From Bacillota bacterium (GTDB lineage: Bacteria > Bacillota > SHA-98 > UBA4971): a DNA stretch of 36,821 nt. Where the stretch lies: positions 1 through 36,821 of the forward strand of contig DUVA01000081.1 in assembly GCA_012841305.1 (NCBI GenBank), given 5' to 3'. The translations under genes and the position numbers were made by a program. This document shows positions 26,688 to 36,582 of this stretch, in pieces. Under the pieces are notes generated by a model. It ran no database searches. It was not told the origin of the DNA and was given only the letters and a program-made list of their open reading frames with translations. The first letter of the stretch is position 1, and the number at the start of each line of letters is the position of its first letter.

Positions 26688-28058
26688 CTATCCCAACTCT
26701 TCCTGTATTACTCTTGCTACCTCAGACACGACAGCCCTTACCATGGATTCCTCCGGGCCTTCACCCAGAATTCGAACCAACGACTCCGTGCCTGAAGGAC
26801 GCACAAAGATTCGTCCGTCTTTGCTCATCAACGCCTGAGCCCGCTCGATTGCCCGGTTTACTGCAGAGTTGGAAAACAAACCTCGCTTGTCGGTGACATT
26901 GACATTCACGAGGACTTGCGGGTAAACGTCCATCCATGAAGCCAGCTCAGATAGTTTCCCGCCTGTCCTACGAAGGACTGAAAGGAGGGCAAGGGCAGTA
27001 ATGATCCCGTCCCCTGTTGTATTTCGGTCCAGAAAGATTATGTGCCCTGACTGTTCACCGCCGAGGATGACATCTAGTTTTCTCATTTCTTCCAGGACAT
27101 ATCTGTCTCCGTTTTGCGCAATAACAACGTTACCGCCTTCACGGGCGAAGGCCTTTGACAGTCCTAGGTTACTGTATACAGTGGCGACAATCGTATTTCG
27201 CGGGAGCATCCCCCGTCGCAGAAGGTCTAACCCGCAAATAGCCATGATATGATCGCCGTTAACCAGATTGCCCTTCTCATCAACTGCAACCAACCTGTCA
27301 GCATCTCCATCATGCGCAAGTCCCAGGTCGGCACCGGCTTCAACGACCATTTCAGCCAGAACCTGAGGATGAGTAGAGCCACACCTGGCATTAATATTAG
27401 TTCCATCGGGCTTGTCATTTATCGCTGTCACGTGAACCCCGAGAGCTTCAAGCAGCCGTGGAGTATATAGTGACGCAGCGCCGTTTGCGCAATCCACGAC
27501 TACCCTCAAGCCTTCCAATCCAACATCAATTGTGCTCTTGGCGTGCATAAGATATCTTTCTCCGGCATCCGGGAGCCTTGACACCCTTCCGACGTTATTC
27601 CCTACCGGCCTGGGGAATTCATCATTAGTGTCAATAGACAGCATCCCTCGCTCATGAAATGCGATGTGCTTTTCTATTTCCAGCTCTTCTTCATCTGACA
27701 GCTTAAACCCGTCACCTGAGATGAACTTTATTCCATTGTACTCCATGGGATTATGAGAGGCTGAGATTATGATGCCTGCGTCAGCCGGAAGATCCCTCAC
27801 AAGGAATGCCACTCCGGGAGTGGGGATTACACCGACATCCACCGCTTGCCCCCCGACTGAGGCAATCCCTGCAATCACCGCAGCTTCCAGCATATCTCCG
27901 GAGAGTCGCGTGTCCCGTCCCACCACAACCGTAGGTGGGTTACCAAGTCTCCTTGTGATAATTCCGGCTCCAACTCGACCCAAGACAAAGGCTAACTCAG
28001 GGGAGAGAAACGCATTGGCGATTTCTCGCACCCCATCAGTCCCAAACAATCTCGTCAT
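26688..28058 (-). CDS. glmM: Phosphoglucosamine mutase
   Basis: MTRLFGTDGVREIAN, GIIISASHNPMEYNGIKF (phosphoserine loop), DGDADRLVAVDEKG, FVRPSGTESLVRI. Confidence 0.97.
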   Translation of the reverse strand: MTRLFGTDGVREIANAFLSPELAFVLGRVGAGIITRRLGNPPTVVVGRDTRLSGDMLEAAVIAGIASVGGQAVDVGVIPTPGVAFLVRDLPADAGIIISASHNPMEYNGIKFISGDGFKLSDEEELEIEKHIAFHERGMLSIDTNDEFPRPVGNNVGRVSRLPDAGERYLMHAKSTIDVGLEGLRVVVDCANGAASLYTPRLLEALGVHVTAINDKPDGTNINARCGSTHPQVLAEMVVEAGADLGLAHDGDADRLVAVDEKGNLVNGDHIMAICGLDLLRRGMLPRNTIVATVYSNLGLSKAFAREGGNVVIAQNGDRYVLEEMRKLDVILGGEQSGHIIFLDRNTTGDGIITALALLSVLRRTGGKLSELASWMDVYPQVLVNVNVTDKRGLFSNSAVNRAIERAQALMSKDGRIFVRPSGTESLVRILGEGPEESMVRAVVSEVARVIQEELG

Positions 28059-28104
28059 ATCCGGTTCCTCCTGATCAATATGACAATCCTAGGAAATCAT
28101 GGGT

Positions 28105-28872
28105 TTAGTCAGGCAGCGGCCCCAATTCGTCACCGGGAGCGATGGGCTCTTGGACCTCGTCTGACCCTTCCTCACCCAACGGAATGATCAGCATCTTGCG
28201 AATAGGCACAAACATGCGAATGGTTTGCGGCTGGATACTCAAATCCGCTACAAGATTGCCTGCTGCGTCCAGCGGGTTCACTTTCACACTCTTGGAAATA
28301 GCGGATGTGACACCTGACACATCAATATGAGCCACGACTTCCTCTATCGATTCCACTTGGCTCCTAGGCCCGATAACCGTAACGAATCTAGGCCACAGCT
28401 CCGGCTCAAGCGGAACATTGTTCTCCGCCGGATATCCGATTATCCCAGGCCGCACCTGGAAGTCTTCACTGACAATAGCGTCCATCTTTACCCCTACTGA
28501 CGCTGGAATAATCTCAACTACCTGGACGCCTTCAGGCGCTGATACCTGTACCCTTGCCGCATACTCCCCTTCACCGCGCCCTGCTACAGATACGTATGCT
28601 TTTACCTTCGAGCCATCCAAGGGCTCCACAAGATACTTGGGGCCGCGCACTCGGACCTCAACGTCTCTCGGCCTGGTCTCAACGGTGAATTCCGGCGGTG
28701 CGCCGTCTACCTCCACATCTGTTGTAACAAACCGCTCCACAGTATCGACCTGGGTTTTACTTATCTCTGCACCTGCCACAAACCATACGACGACAGCTAA
28801 CAGGACAGCTGCTACTTTAAGGTAGATCTCTCGAGGGACATGCACCTTCACATTACATGCCCCCTTAACCAA
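28105..28872 (-). CDS. cdaR: YbbR-domain protein (CdaR), diadenylate cyclase regulator
   Basis: N-terminal TM (VAAVLLAVVVWFVAG) and YbbR-like repeats; cdaA-cdaR-glmM order. Confidence 0.88.
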   Translation of the reverse strand: MVKGACNVKVHVPREIYLKVAAVLLAVVVWFVAGAEISKTQVDTVERFVTTDVEVDGAPPEFTVETRPRDVEVRVRGPKYLVEPLDGSKVKAYVSVAGRGEGEYAARVQVSAPEGVQVVEIIPASVGVKMDAIVSEDFQVRPGIIGYPAENNVPLEPELWPRFVTVIGPRSQVESIEEVVAHIDVSGVTSAISKSVKVNPLDAAGNLVADLSIQPQTIRMFVPIRKMLIIPLGEEGSDEVQEPIAPGDELGPLPD

Positions 28873-29699
28873 GCAGGAATCCCCTGCCGTAGCTTACTCC
28901 CATGCAGCAATTCTATGAGTCTCTCCTGGAGGGCGCTCTCATCAAGATAGCGCATTAGCTTCCCGCTGGATGCCAGGGAGATGACTCCTGTTTCCTCCGA
29001 CACCACTACGGACACGGCGTCAGACTGCTCTGACAAGCCCAGAGCTGCACGATGTCTAGTCCCAAGTCTCTTACTGATATTCGGATTTTCAGACAGAGGA
29101 AGGTAGCAGCCTGCAGCCATTATTCTGCCGCCGCGAATTATTACCGCACCGTCATGAAGCGGAGAATTGGGCATGAATATGTTTATCAGGAGTTCCGTTG
29201 AAACCACAGCGTCAATTCGCGTTCCTGTCTCCATTAACTCAGCAATACCCGTGTCGCGTTCAATAACGATAAGAGCCCCGATCTTATCTCTGGCCATCAC
29301 TGTCGCTGCTTTTGCAATATCAGAAATCAGAATTACCGTATCCTCTTTCTCCAGCAAACCTAAGGGGCCTGTGAATATACCTCCACGGCCGATTTGCTCA
29401 AGAGCTCTTCTAAGCTCAGGCAAGAACACTATGGGCAGAGCGACAAAAAGTATGGTAATCGTCTTCTGCAGGAGCCAATTCACTGTGCGCAGCTCAAGCA
29501 AATCGCTGAGCATGGTAGCGATGAAGATAACAGCGATACCCTTGAGGAGGGATACAGCTTTTGTTCCCCTAATGATGACCAGGAGCTTGTAAATGACATA
29601 GGCAACAATAAGAATATCGACTATGGAGCGAATTGCATTCGCCGCGTTTACTTTTGCCAGGCTTTCCGTAAGCCGCGCTACTGTGAAATTAAACGGCAT
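28848..29699 (-). CDS. cdaA: Diadenylate cyclase (CdaA)
   Basis: N-terminal TMs then DAC motifs SPLHDGAVIIRGGRI and GTRHRAALGLSEQSDAVSVVVSEETG. Confidence 0.96.
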   Translation of the reverse strand: MPFNFTVARLTESLAKVNAANAIRSIVDILIVAYVIYKLLVIIRGTKAVSLLKGIAVIFIATMLSDLLELRTVNWLLQKTITILFVALPIVFLPELRRALEQIGRGGIFTGPLGLLEKEDTVILISDIAKAATVMARDKIGALIVIERDTGIAELMETGTRIDAVVSTELLINIFMPNSPLHDGAVIIRGGRIMAAGCYLPLSENPNISKRLGTRHRAALGLSEQSDAVSVVVSEETGVISLASSGKLMRYLDESALQERLIELLHGSKLRQGIPAWLRGHVM

Positions 29700-29825
29700 G
29701 TGCCTCCCCCTTGGATCCATCCGGACGCAGCCTCTATCACAAATATATACTATACATTAATGGAATCCGATGCAAGGCTGATAAATCAATATTATCCAGA
29801 CAAACGCCATCTTCAGAGAAAGATC

Positions 29826-31031
29826 TTAGGCTCCAAATTTGCCCAACTTCAACCCATGCGCAAGGGCCAGAGGCAAAGCGCCGAGTGAAGGGAAGACCCC
29901 GAGATCCCCTTTTGCGCACACAGACTCGCCGAATTCCCGAATTCCCTGAGGCCTCACCCACTGTGAATGAATGAGGAATGGTACCGGATGCCAGCTATGG
30001 CCTTTCATTTTCGCAGGAGTGGAATGGTCACCGGTTACAATGAGGACGTCAGGCTTCAAGTCAAGGATTGACGGAACATAGCTGTCAAACTCCTGGATAA
30101 CTTCGACTTTACGCTGAAAATCACCGTCTTCTCCCGAGCTGTCAGTGTCTTTCACATGAACGTAGAAGAAATCATAGTCACCAAAGTTAACCTTGAGTGT
30201 CTCGATTTCATCTTTGATGTCTGACCCGGTTTCCAGGATTTCCATACCCACCAGCCTCGCCAGGCCACGGTACATAGGATAGCCTGCTATAGCAGCAGAA
30301 GTCAACTTAAATGCCTGGGACATACTGGGTATTTTGGGAAGGCCGGCAAAACCACGAAGCAAAACCATGTTTGCAGGATGCTCATTCCTTAACGCTTCTC
30401 TCACTTTCGAAATCCATTGATTTACAAGGCCTGCAGTGTAAGCTGCTTCAGACGTCCGCGCAGTTGCATCCTTCGGCCTCTCACCGACATGCTGAGGATC
30501 TGTGTCATCCAATTCACCGGACAGGCCTTCTCCGCGGAATACTGCCACAAAACGATGGAACTTTCCGGGCTCAAGAATGACTTCGACTCCTTCAACGGTG
30601 ACTGAACGAAGCGCCTCGATAAGACGTTGATTTTCCTCAGTGGGAATCCTTCCTGCACGCCTGTCGGTAATGACACCTGAGTCATCCACTGTGCAGAAAT
30701 TTCCTCTCGCTGCGACGTCAGAAGGCCCCAGCTTAAGCCCGACCCCCAGTGCCTCCAGAACCCCTCTGCCTATCTCGTGCTTGAGCGGATCATACCCAAA
30801 CAAAGCCAGATGTGAAGGCCCGCTTCCCGGTGTAATACCGAGAGAGACAGGCTCAGCTAAACCACAACTGGAGATAGCTGCCAAACTATCAAGATTTGGC
30901 GTATTTGCCTCTTCCAAGGCTGTGCGGCCAATACCGGGATAAGGTAGCCCTCCCATTCCGTCCACCACTACCATGACGATTTTAGTTTCTGTCTTTTGAC
31001 TGAGATTCCTTACGAGTTCGATATTCACCAC
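29826..31031 (-). CDS. apgM: 2,3-bisphosphoglycerate-independent phosphoglycerate mutase (archaeal ApgM type)
   Basis: VVVDGMGGLPYPGIGRTALEEANTPNLDSLA, GITPGSGPSHLALFGYDP, HVKDTDSSGEDGDFQRKVEVIQ, VTGDHSTPAKMKGHSWHPVPFLIHS. Confidence 0.92.
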   Translation of the reverse strand: MVNIELVRNLSQKTETKIVMVVVDGMGGLPYPGIGRTALEEANTPNLDSLAAISSCGLAEPVSLGITPGSGPSHLALFGYDPLKHEIGRGVLEALGVGLKLGPSDVAARGNFCTVDDSGVITDRRAGRIPTEENQRLIEALRSVTVEGVEVILEPGKFHRFVAVFRGEGLSGELDDTDPQHVGERPKDATARTSEAAYTAGLVNQWISKVREALRNEHPANMVLLRGFAGLPKIPSMSQAFKLTSAAIAGYPMYRGLARLVGMEILETGSDIKDEIETLKVNFGDYDFFYVHVKDTDSSGEDGDFQRKVEVIQEFDSYVPSILDLKPDVLIVTGDHSTPAKMKGHSWHPVPFLIHSQWVRPQGIREFGESVCAKGDLGVFPSLGALPLALAHGLKLGKFGA

Positions 31032-31205
31032 GTTGCTAATGCCTCCTCTGACTACTGTAAAACTCTTAACCTAGTTATTATTCGTTATGCCTTCATATTA
31101 TCCTCTCCGAAGCCCCCATAAGGACATACTACAATCGAATAAACGTGCGCTCCGGCTGAGGAGTGCAAATCCCCGACTCCCGGTCCTGTCCACATATAGC
31201 GGAAG

Positions 31206-33242
31206 GTGGTATACACGCTGAACAAAAACTCGGAAGAAACACAGAACTACCGAAAAAAGCCTGGCGTTACTTTGTCGTGGCGTTGGTGGGTAGTCATCCT
31301 GGTCTTCTCCGTCCTGGCAATTGCGGTGATTGCCGGCATCCGCCCTAACCCTTCCATCAGAGGAGAGAGTGTTTTCTACGACGCAAATGGCGTCGTCATA
31401 GCATCAACTGCAGCCCCGGGCAGAATTGAAGTGCCCCTTTCTGATATGGCCACTGACCTTCGCCACGCATTCGTCGCTGTAGAAGACTCCCGTTTCTATC
31501 AGCATCCGGGGCTTGATCCTGTGGGCATAGTAAGGGCATTCATACGAAACATCCGTGCAGGACGCATAGTTGAAGGAGGAAGCACAATTACTCAGCAACT
31601 GGCAAAGAACATGTACCTCCATTCAAAACGGACGGTCGGGAGAAAGTTGGCTGAAGCAGTCCTCGCCCTTTACCTGGAAGTTAGGTTTTCAAAAGACGAA
31701 ATCCTGGAACGCTACTTGAATCTGGTGTATCTGGGACACGGCGCCTACGGTGTTGAAGCAGGCGCAAGGCTCTACTTCGGAAAGCAAGCATCAGACCTCT
31801 CCCTTGCAGAAGCCTCTATGTTAGCAGGCATAACAAGAGCGCCGTTCTACTACTCACCTTACAGAGATATGGATGCTGCTGCAAGACGCAGGAAGACTGT
31901 ACTTGACAGAATGCTGGCAATGGACTACATCTCCCAAAAGGAAGCCTATGAGGCGGCAAGAGAAGCAGTCAGCGTCGTAGGAATTGGGAGACGAGAAACC
32001 AGGGCTGCTCCATATTTCATGGACTATGTCACTGACGAAGCTTTGAAACTTCTTGGAGACGAAGGCTCGTTGCTCTACTCAGGAAATCTAAGGATTCATA
32101 CATCTTTAGACATGGACTTTCAAAGAGCTGCGGAAAAGGCATTCTCAAAGGGGCTTGACGCTCTCACACCTTCTACTGATGCAGAAGGCTCCGATGCTGC
32201 TGTGAAACATCCGATTCAACCCCAAGGCGCCTTGGTGGCCATTGATCCGAGAACCGGACATGTCAAGGCTCTCATAGGTGGAAGGAGCTACTCTGAAACG
32301 CAGTTTAACCGCGCAATGCAAGCCCTCAGGCAACCAGGATCCTCGTTTAAGCCCTTTTTCTATGCAGCAGCCTTTGATAACGGCTTTACTGCCGCATCTA
32401 CGCTACCTTGTGAACCGGTAACATTCCCAACACAAAGGCAGCCGTACACTCCTACTGATTACGGCGAATTCCAATATCATTTCAGGTGGCTGACCCTAAG
32501 AGAAGCCTTAGTGACTTCGTGTAATGTGATATCTGTGTCCCTTGCAAATATCGTTGGTCCGGAGAAAGGGATAGAGTGGGCAAAACAGCTTGGCATAACA
32601 AGTCCTCTAAGGCCTAACTTATCTCTTGTCCTTGGAACTTCAGAGGTCACCCCGTTTGAAATGGCATTAGCCTTTGCGCCTTTCGCAAACGGAGGAAAGC
32701 GGGTCCAACCTGTATTTATAACATCCATTGAAGACAGATGGGGTCGGAAACTATATCAAGCTCGCGTAGTGGCCAGGCAAGTCCTTGACCCGCGAACCGC
32801 ATTTATCATAACTGACATACTGAGACAAGTCGTCAGCCAATGGGGAACTGCAGGGGGCGTATCATCCAGCATTACACGGCCGGTAGCTGCAAAGACAGGA
32901 TCAACACAGAATTACACTGATGCATGGTTCGTAGGATACACTCCGGACCTGGTATGTTCAGTGTACATCGGTAATGACGACCCCGGTGTTCCATTAGGGA
33001 AATCAGGAGGGGCGGCTGCAGGGCCCATCTTCGCGAATTTCATTGAAAATGCGCTTCAGGACAGTCCGGCGCTGTCGTTTCAAACGCCCCGTGGAATAGT
33101 CAGGGCAGAGATATGTCATGAGACAGGGTATCTGGCTTCGCCTACTTGCCCGAGCACACGTTGGGAACTGTTCAAAAGCGGCACTCAGCCGGTTTATGAA
33201 TGTCCTTGGCACTGGGCTTTTTCTGTTCACGCGCGCTACTAA
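31206..33242 (+). CDS. Penicillin-binding protein 1A family (glycosyltransferase/transpeptidase)
   Basis: EDSRFYQHPGLD, GGSTITQQLAKNMYL; transpeptidase motifs PGSSFKPF, SCN, KTGS; start codon uncertain (GTG or a nearby alternative after GGAAGGTGG). Confidence 0.95.
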   Translation: MVYTLNKNSEETQNYRKKPGVTLSWRWWVVILVFSVLAIAVIAGIRPNPSIRGESVFYDANGVVIASTAAPGRIEVPLSDMATDLRHAFVAVEDSRFYQHPGLDPVGIVRAFIRNIRAGRIVEGGSTITQQLAKNMYLHSKRTVGRKLAEAVLALYLEVRFSKDEILERYLNLVYLGHGAYGVEAGARLYFGKQASDLSLAEASMLAGITRAPFYYSPYRDMDAAARRRKTVLDRMLAMDYISQKEAYEAAREAVSVVGIGRRETRAAPYFMDYVTDEALKLLGDEGSLLYSGNLRIHTSLDMDFQRAAEKAFSKGLDALTPSTDAEGSDAAVKHPIQPQGALVAIDPRTGHVKALIGGRSYSETQFNRAMQALRQPGSSFKPFFYAAAFDNGFTAASTLPCEPVTFPTQRQPYTPTDYGEFQYHFRWLTLREALVTSCNVISVSLANIVGPEKGIEWAKQLGITSPLRPNLSLVLGTSEVTPFEMALAFAPFANGGKRVQPVFITSIEDRWGRKLYQARVVARQVLDPRTAFIITDILRQVVSQWGTAGGVSSSITRPVAAKTGSTQNYTDAWFVGYTPDLVCSVYIGNDDPGVPLGKSGGAAAGPIFANFIENALQDSPALSFQTPRGIVRAEICHETGYLASPTCPSTRWELFKSGTQPVYECPWHWAFSVHARY

Positions 33243-33295
33243 TTCGCTCCGTGTCACTTCTTTGTCCCGTTCCACGCAGATTCCGATTCCTATTC

Positions 33296-33372
33296 CTACT
33301 CCAGACAGAATCCCCTATCCCAGATAGAGCCCTCTATTCCTCGTAGAGCCCCCCTATTCCAGGTAGAGCTGA
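33296..33372. repeat. Four degenerate tandem 19-20 bp units at the 3' end of the YhaM-like gene
   Basis: Minus-strand cores CTCTACCTGGAATAG (33354-33368), CTCTACGAGGAATAG (33334-33348), CTCTATCTGGGATAG (33315-33329), TTCTGTCTGGAGTAG (33296-33310). Confidence 0.75.
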
Positions 33373-34322
33373 CGTTCCAAGCGTCTGTTATAGGGACTCC
33401 ATTTACCTTCAACATTGCTGCATTCTTCCACGACCTCAGCGAATTGAGCAACAGACGCATCCAAATAGTCAGCCAGATGGAGAGCAATTGCTTCAAGAGT
33501 CTTCGGACGCTTTGGAGAACCCCACTCCAACTTTCCGTGGTGACTCAGGATCATGTGACGCAGCTTCAGCGCCAAACTCTGCGGAAAGTCAGGGATCTCT
33601 TCCACAGCTTGCGCAACCATGCGTTCCCCTATGACAACGTGGCCGATGAGTTTCCCTTCATCACTCAAGTCAAAAGGACCGTCATATGTATACTCCACCA
33701 CTTTTCCGATGTCATGGAGTATTGCCGCTGCGACCAGGAGTTCAGTATCAATTACCGGGTAAAGCGCAGGCACGGTCTCACATAGAGATACTACATTAGC
33801 GCTGTGCTCTATTAGTCCCCCGATGACAGCATGGTGAATGGATTTTGCGGCCGGAGCTTGGACATATGCTGCTGCGAATTCCGGATCTTCAAGAAAGCCA
33901 AGAACCAACCGTCGCAGATACGCATTGGTAAAGGCCTTGGTCTTGTTTTTCAGCCGATGAAGTAGTTCCTCCACATCCTTTTTGGTACGGGGAAGGAATA
34001 GAGACAGTTCGTAGTCGCCTCGCCTACATTTATGTACGGTTTCAACGGTGATTTGAGGTGCACCTTTGTACTCTGAGACATGACCCTGTACGCGCACCAC
34101 ATCTCCGTCTTCAAACGAGTTATACATTCCCTCTCCGTCGTCCCATACAATCGCCTTTATCTCCCCTGTTCGGTCGAAAAGCGTAAATGTCAAATAACGG
34201 CCTGGCTTCGATGAAAACTCTAATAGCTGTTTGGATTTGGTCATGAAGATACTTCTGACCGCCTGTCCCACTTCAAGATCGACCACTCGCTGCCTGCTGC
34301 ATTCCGCATCTCTCTTTAACAT
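33354..34322 (-). CDS. YhaM-like 3'->5' exoribonuclease (OB-fold + HD domain)
   Basis: DRTGEIKAIVWD...VRVQGHVSEYKGAPQITVE OB-fold; AAAILHDIGKVVEY and HMILSHHGKLEWGSPKRPKTLEAIALHLADYLDA HD domain. Confidence 0.9.
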   Translation of the reverse strand: MLKRDAECSRQRVVDLEVGQAVRSIFMTKSKQLLEFSSKPGRYLTFTLFDRTGEIKAIVWDDGEGMYNSFEDGDVVRVQGHVSEYKGAPQITVETVHKCRRGDYELSLFLPRTKKDVEELLHRLKNKTKAFTNAYLRRLVLGFLEDPEFAAAYVQAPAAKSIHHAVIGGLIEHSANVVSLCETVPALYPVIDTELLVAAAILHDIGKVVEYTYDGPFDLSDEGKLIGHVVIGERMVAQAVEEIPDFPQSLALKLRHMILSHHGKLEWGSPKRPKTLEAIALHLADYLDASVAQFAEVVEECSNVEGKWSPYNRRLERQLYLE

Positions 34323-34441
34323 AAGTCCTCCAACCCCTAACCCTCAAAAGATGTCAGGATCACCTGTATTATACAGTCCTTACCTTTTATCCTGATTCTA
34401 CGTTGCAGCGAGAGAGTCCTTCAAGTTCCGAAATCCCAGTG

Positions 34442-35260
34442 TCAGCAACCTAGGACAAATCGATATATCGCTTCCGCTACCCCGTCACCGCTTGCTCCAT
34501 CCGCAACATAATCTGCAGCTTCTTTTACCTTGTCACCGGCGTTATTCACGGCTACACCAATTCCGGCATAAGACAGCATGCTTATGTCATTTTCACTGTC
34601 TCCGATAGCCATGACCCGATCCTTTGGAATGCCCAAGTGTTCAGACAAGCCGGCAAGGGCTGAGCCCTTGGTTACTCCTTGGCCCGTAAACTCAATATAT
34701 GAGGGTAAAGACCGCGCTACATGCGACCTGTCTCCGAATTTCCGTTCCAAATCAGGCAAAAGCTTATCAACGATTTCCGGTTCTGCCATCATTAAGAGTT
34801 TTGTCGGAGGTTTGCTTAGAAACTCTAATAGGTTCCCTACGGGGTTAGCCATCACGTTAACACGGGCCATGTAATGACGGGCTTGTTCATTTAGGCTTGC
34901 TACGTAGAGCTCATCGTCGACATAAACATTGATGTGAAGACCAAGGCCCTGTAGATACGCTAGGATCTCTCCTGCATCCTCAAGGGGTATCGGTTTATGC
35001 CAGTATACCTCCTGGGTCTTTGCGGTCTTCACTAAGGCGCCGTCATAAGTTATGAGGGGAGCGTCAAGGCCCAACTCCTCCGCAAAAGGTACTGTTGACC
35101 GGTACATTCGTCCGGTGGCCAATGTGATAGTACTCCCGACGTCTATGGCAGCATATATGGCTTGCTTTGTTCTCTCACTTATCTTAAGATCGCTTCCAAT
35201 CAAGGTGTAGTCTATGTCGATAGCTACAAGTCTAATTCTCCCTGCTCCCGAAATTGTCAC
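34442..35260 (-). CDS. Cof-type HAD-IIB phosphatase
   Basis: IRLVAIDIDYTLIGSDLKISERTKQAI, TLATGRMYRST, VMAIGDSENDISMLSYAGIGVAVNNA. Confidence 0.93.
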   Translation of the reverse strand: MTISGAGRIRLVAIDIDYTLIGSDLKISERTKQAIYAAIDVGSTITLATGRMYRSTVPFAEELGLDAPLITYDGALVKTAKTQEVYWHKPIPLEDAGEILAYLQGLGLHINVYVDDELYVASLNEQARHYMARVNVMANPVGNLLEFLSKPPTKLLMMAEPEIVDKLLPDLERKFGDRSHVARSLPSYIEFTGQGVTKGSALAGLSEHLGIPKDRVMAIGDSENDISMLSYAGIGVAVNNAGDKVKEAADYVADGASGDGVAEAIYRFVLGC

Positions 35261-35610
35261 AGATCTTGCACCACCCAGCTTATGATACTACTTCCTATTG
35301 AGAGGAGTATTGACGCCAGCACCGCCGCCCAGAACCCGGATATGTAGAAACCCTGGACCACCCTGGACACTATCCACAGCATGAAGCCGTTTATTATGAG
35401 TGTAAAGAGGCCTAGCGTCAGTAGTTGTATAGGAAGAGATAGGATAATCAAAACAGGCCTTATTAGCGCATTCACAATTCCCAATATGAAAGCTGCCAGA
35501 AGTGCAGGGACGAATCCGGTTATTCGAACCGCAGGTCCCATAAGGTAGGGAATCATAAAAAGGACAATGGCGTTTGCCAACCATCTGATGATAAATGCGC
35601 GCTTTCCCAA
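35257..35610 (-). CDS. Small membrane protein of 'phage holin superfamily IV' / YvlD type
   Basis: KRAFIIRWLANAIVLFMIPYLMGPAVRITGFVPALLAAFILGIVNALIRPVLIILSLPIQLLTLGLFTLIINGFMLWIVSRVV; TTG start at 35610 has AAGGGGG SD, more plausible than ATG at 35673. Confidence 0.85.
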   Translation of the reverse strand: MGKRAFIIRWLANAIVLFMIPYLMGPAVRITGFVPALLAAFILGIVNALIRPVLIILSLPIQLLTLGLFTLIINGFMLWIVSRVVQGFYISGFWAAVLASILLSIGSSIISWVVQDL

Positions 35611-35675
35611 AAACAGCACCCCCTTCGAACAGAATGTCTCTTCATTCACAAATGAGCCTGTCACGACACGCATAA

Positions 35676-35703
35676 CGAGGACGCCCTTTTGAGGGGCGCC
35701 TCG
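35676..35703. other. Strong hairpin between the 145-aa ORF and the YvlD-like gene
   Basis: CGAGG-a-CGCCC ttttgag GGGCG-CCTCG, 10 bp stem with one bulge; minus-strand side followed only by TTATG so not a canonical terminator. Confidence 0.5.
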
Positions 35704-35726
35704 CTAAACCTCACTACTTGGCTAAC

Positions 35727-36164
35727 CTAGACAAGACGCACAGTAACACTAAGACTCTGGGATCCGTCGGATACCTCCAATAGCGTAAATCTCCCGCAGG
35801 AACGTAGTCCTTTTATCAACTTAGACGTCACATCTAGCACCGTCTTGATATCCAGCTCCTCATCCCAACCTGAAAAGCCCTTGTATCTCATGGTACTGCA
35901 CTGTATTTTTCGTCTCGATAAAGGATGTATGAAACCGAAAGTATTAACGGCAATAGCAGCTGACTCCAAGAGATCCTCCAACACGAACAGCGGGATCACA
36001 ACGGGAATGGGAAACCGGACACCCGGGAACTTCAGGGTCATCACGAAGAAAAACGAAGGGATATTCGGGACTCTTCGTTTACGCATACTGCGCGTGCCCG
36101 GAGTCCCGGAACTACCCTTTGAAGAGAGCCCTGCCCGCATCGCTACCACGTCCCTACTCGACAT
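35727..36164 (-). CDS. Conserved-looking hypothetical protein between yvl-like genes
   Basis: 145 aa ORF, short overlap with upstream gene, co-directional in a tight cluster. Confidence 0.5.
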   Translation of the reverse strand: MSSRDVVAMRAGLSSKGSSGTPGTRSMRKRRVPNIPSFFFVMTLKFPGVRFPIPVVIPLFVLEDLLESAAIAVNTFGFIHPLSRRKIQCSTMRYKGFSGWDEELDIKTVLDVTSKLIKGLRSCGRFTLLEVSDGSQSLSVTVRLV

Positions 36165-36531
36165 AGATTTTTACTTTTGCGTCTTCACTGTCTACGTCAA
36201 CTATTTTCCCTGCAGTTGACTCAGTAATCGCAGCCAGGAGTTGGTCAAGATCTATGTCCTCGTCCTCCAGCTGTTTGGATACATCCTTAGGAATGAACTT
36301 CATTGCCACTTTGGCAAGGGCAAGAGGAATGTTGACATTGACTCGTGTATTGTCAGAGGTATCTAGCACTCTTATCCGAAGCATTCTCCCGTAGCTGCCT
36401 CCGAGACGCCCGGACGGTGACATGCCATCCTGGGTAGAATTATCCAAAGCCTCCAAAAGCCTTAGGCCTTCATCCACTGAAACCTTCCCATCCCGAACAA
36501 GATCGAGGATTCGTTTCTTCTCTTCAGACAT
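36154..36531 (-). CDS. SHOCT-like domain protein (YvlB/LiaX N-terminal type)
   Basis: MSEEKKRILDLVRDGKVSVDEGLRLLEALDNS helical N-terminus; next to DUF4097-like and YvlD-like genes. Confidence 0.7.
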   Translation of the reverse strand: MSEEKKRILDLVRDGKVSVDEGLRLLEALDNSTQDGMSPSGRLGGSYGRMLRIRVLDTSDNTRVNVNIPLALAKVAMKFIPKDVSKQLEDEDIDLDQLLAAITESTAGKIVDVDSEDAKVKIYVE

Positions 36532-36582
36532 CGGGGTTCCCTCCTATCAAGCATATTACGGACACAGCCGCTTGCTTATTGT

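Noticed and set aside
31139-31205. c-di-AMP (ydaO-type) riboswitch ahead of the PBP1A gene
   Set aside because: Proximity to cdaA is suggestive, but the conserved ydaO core could not be recognised.
35257-35673. Prophage remnant suggested by the 'holin' family name
   Set aside because: YvlD-type family IV 'holin' proteins are commonly chromosomal; no other phage gene nearby.
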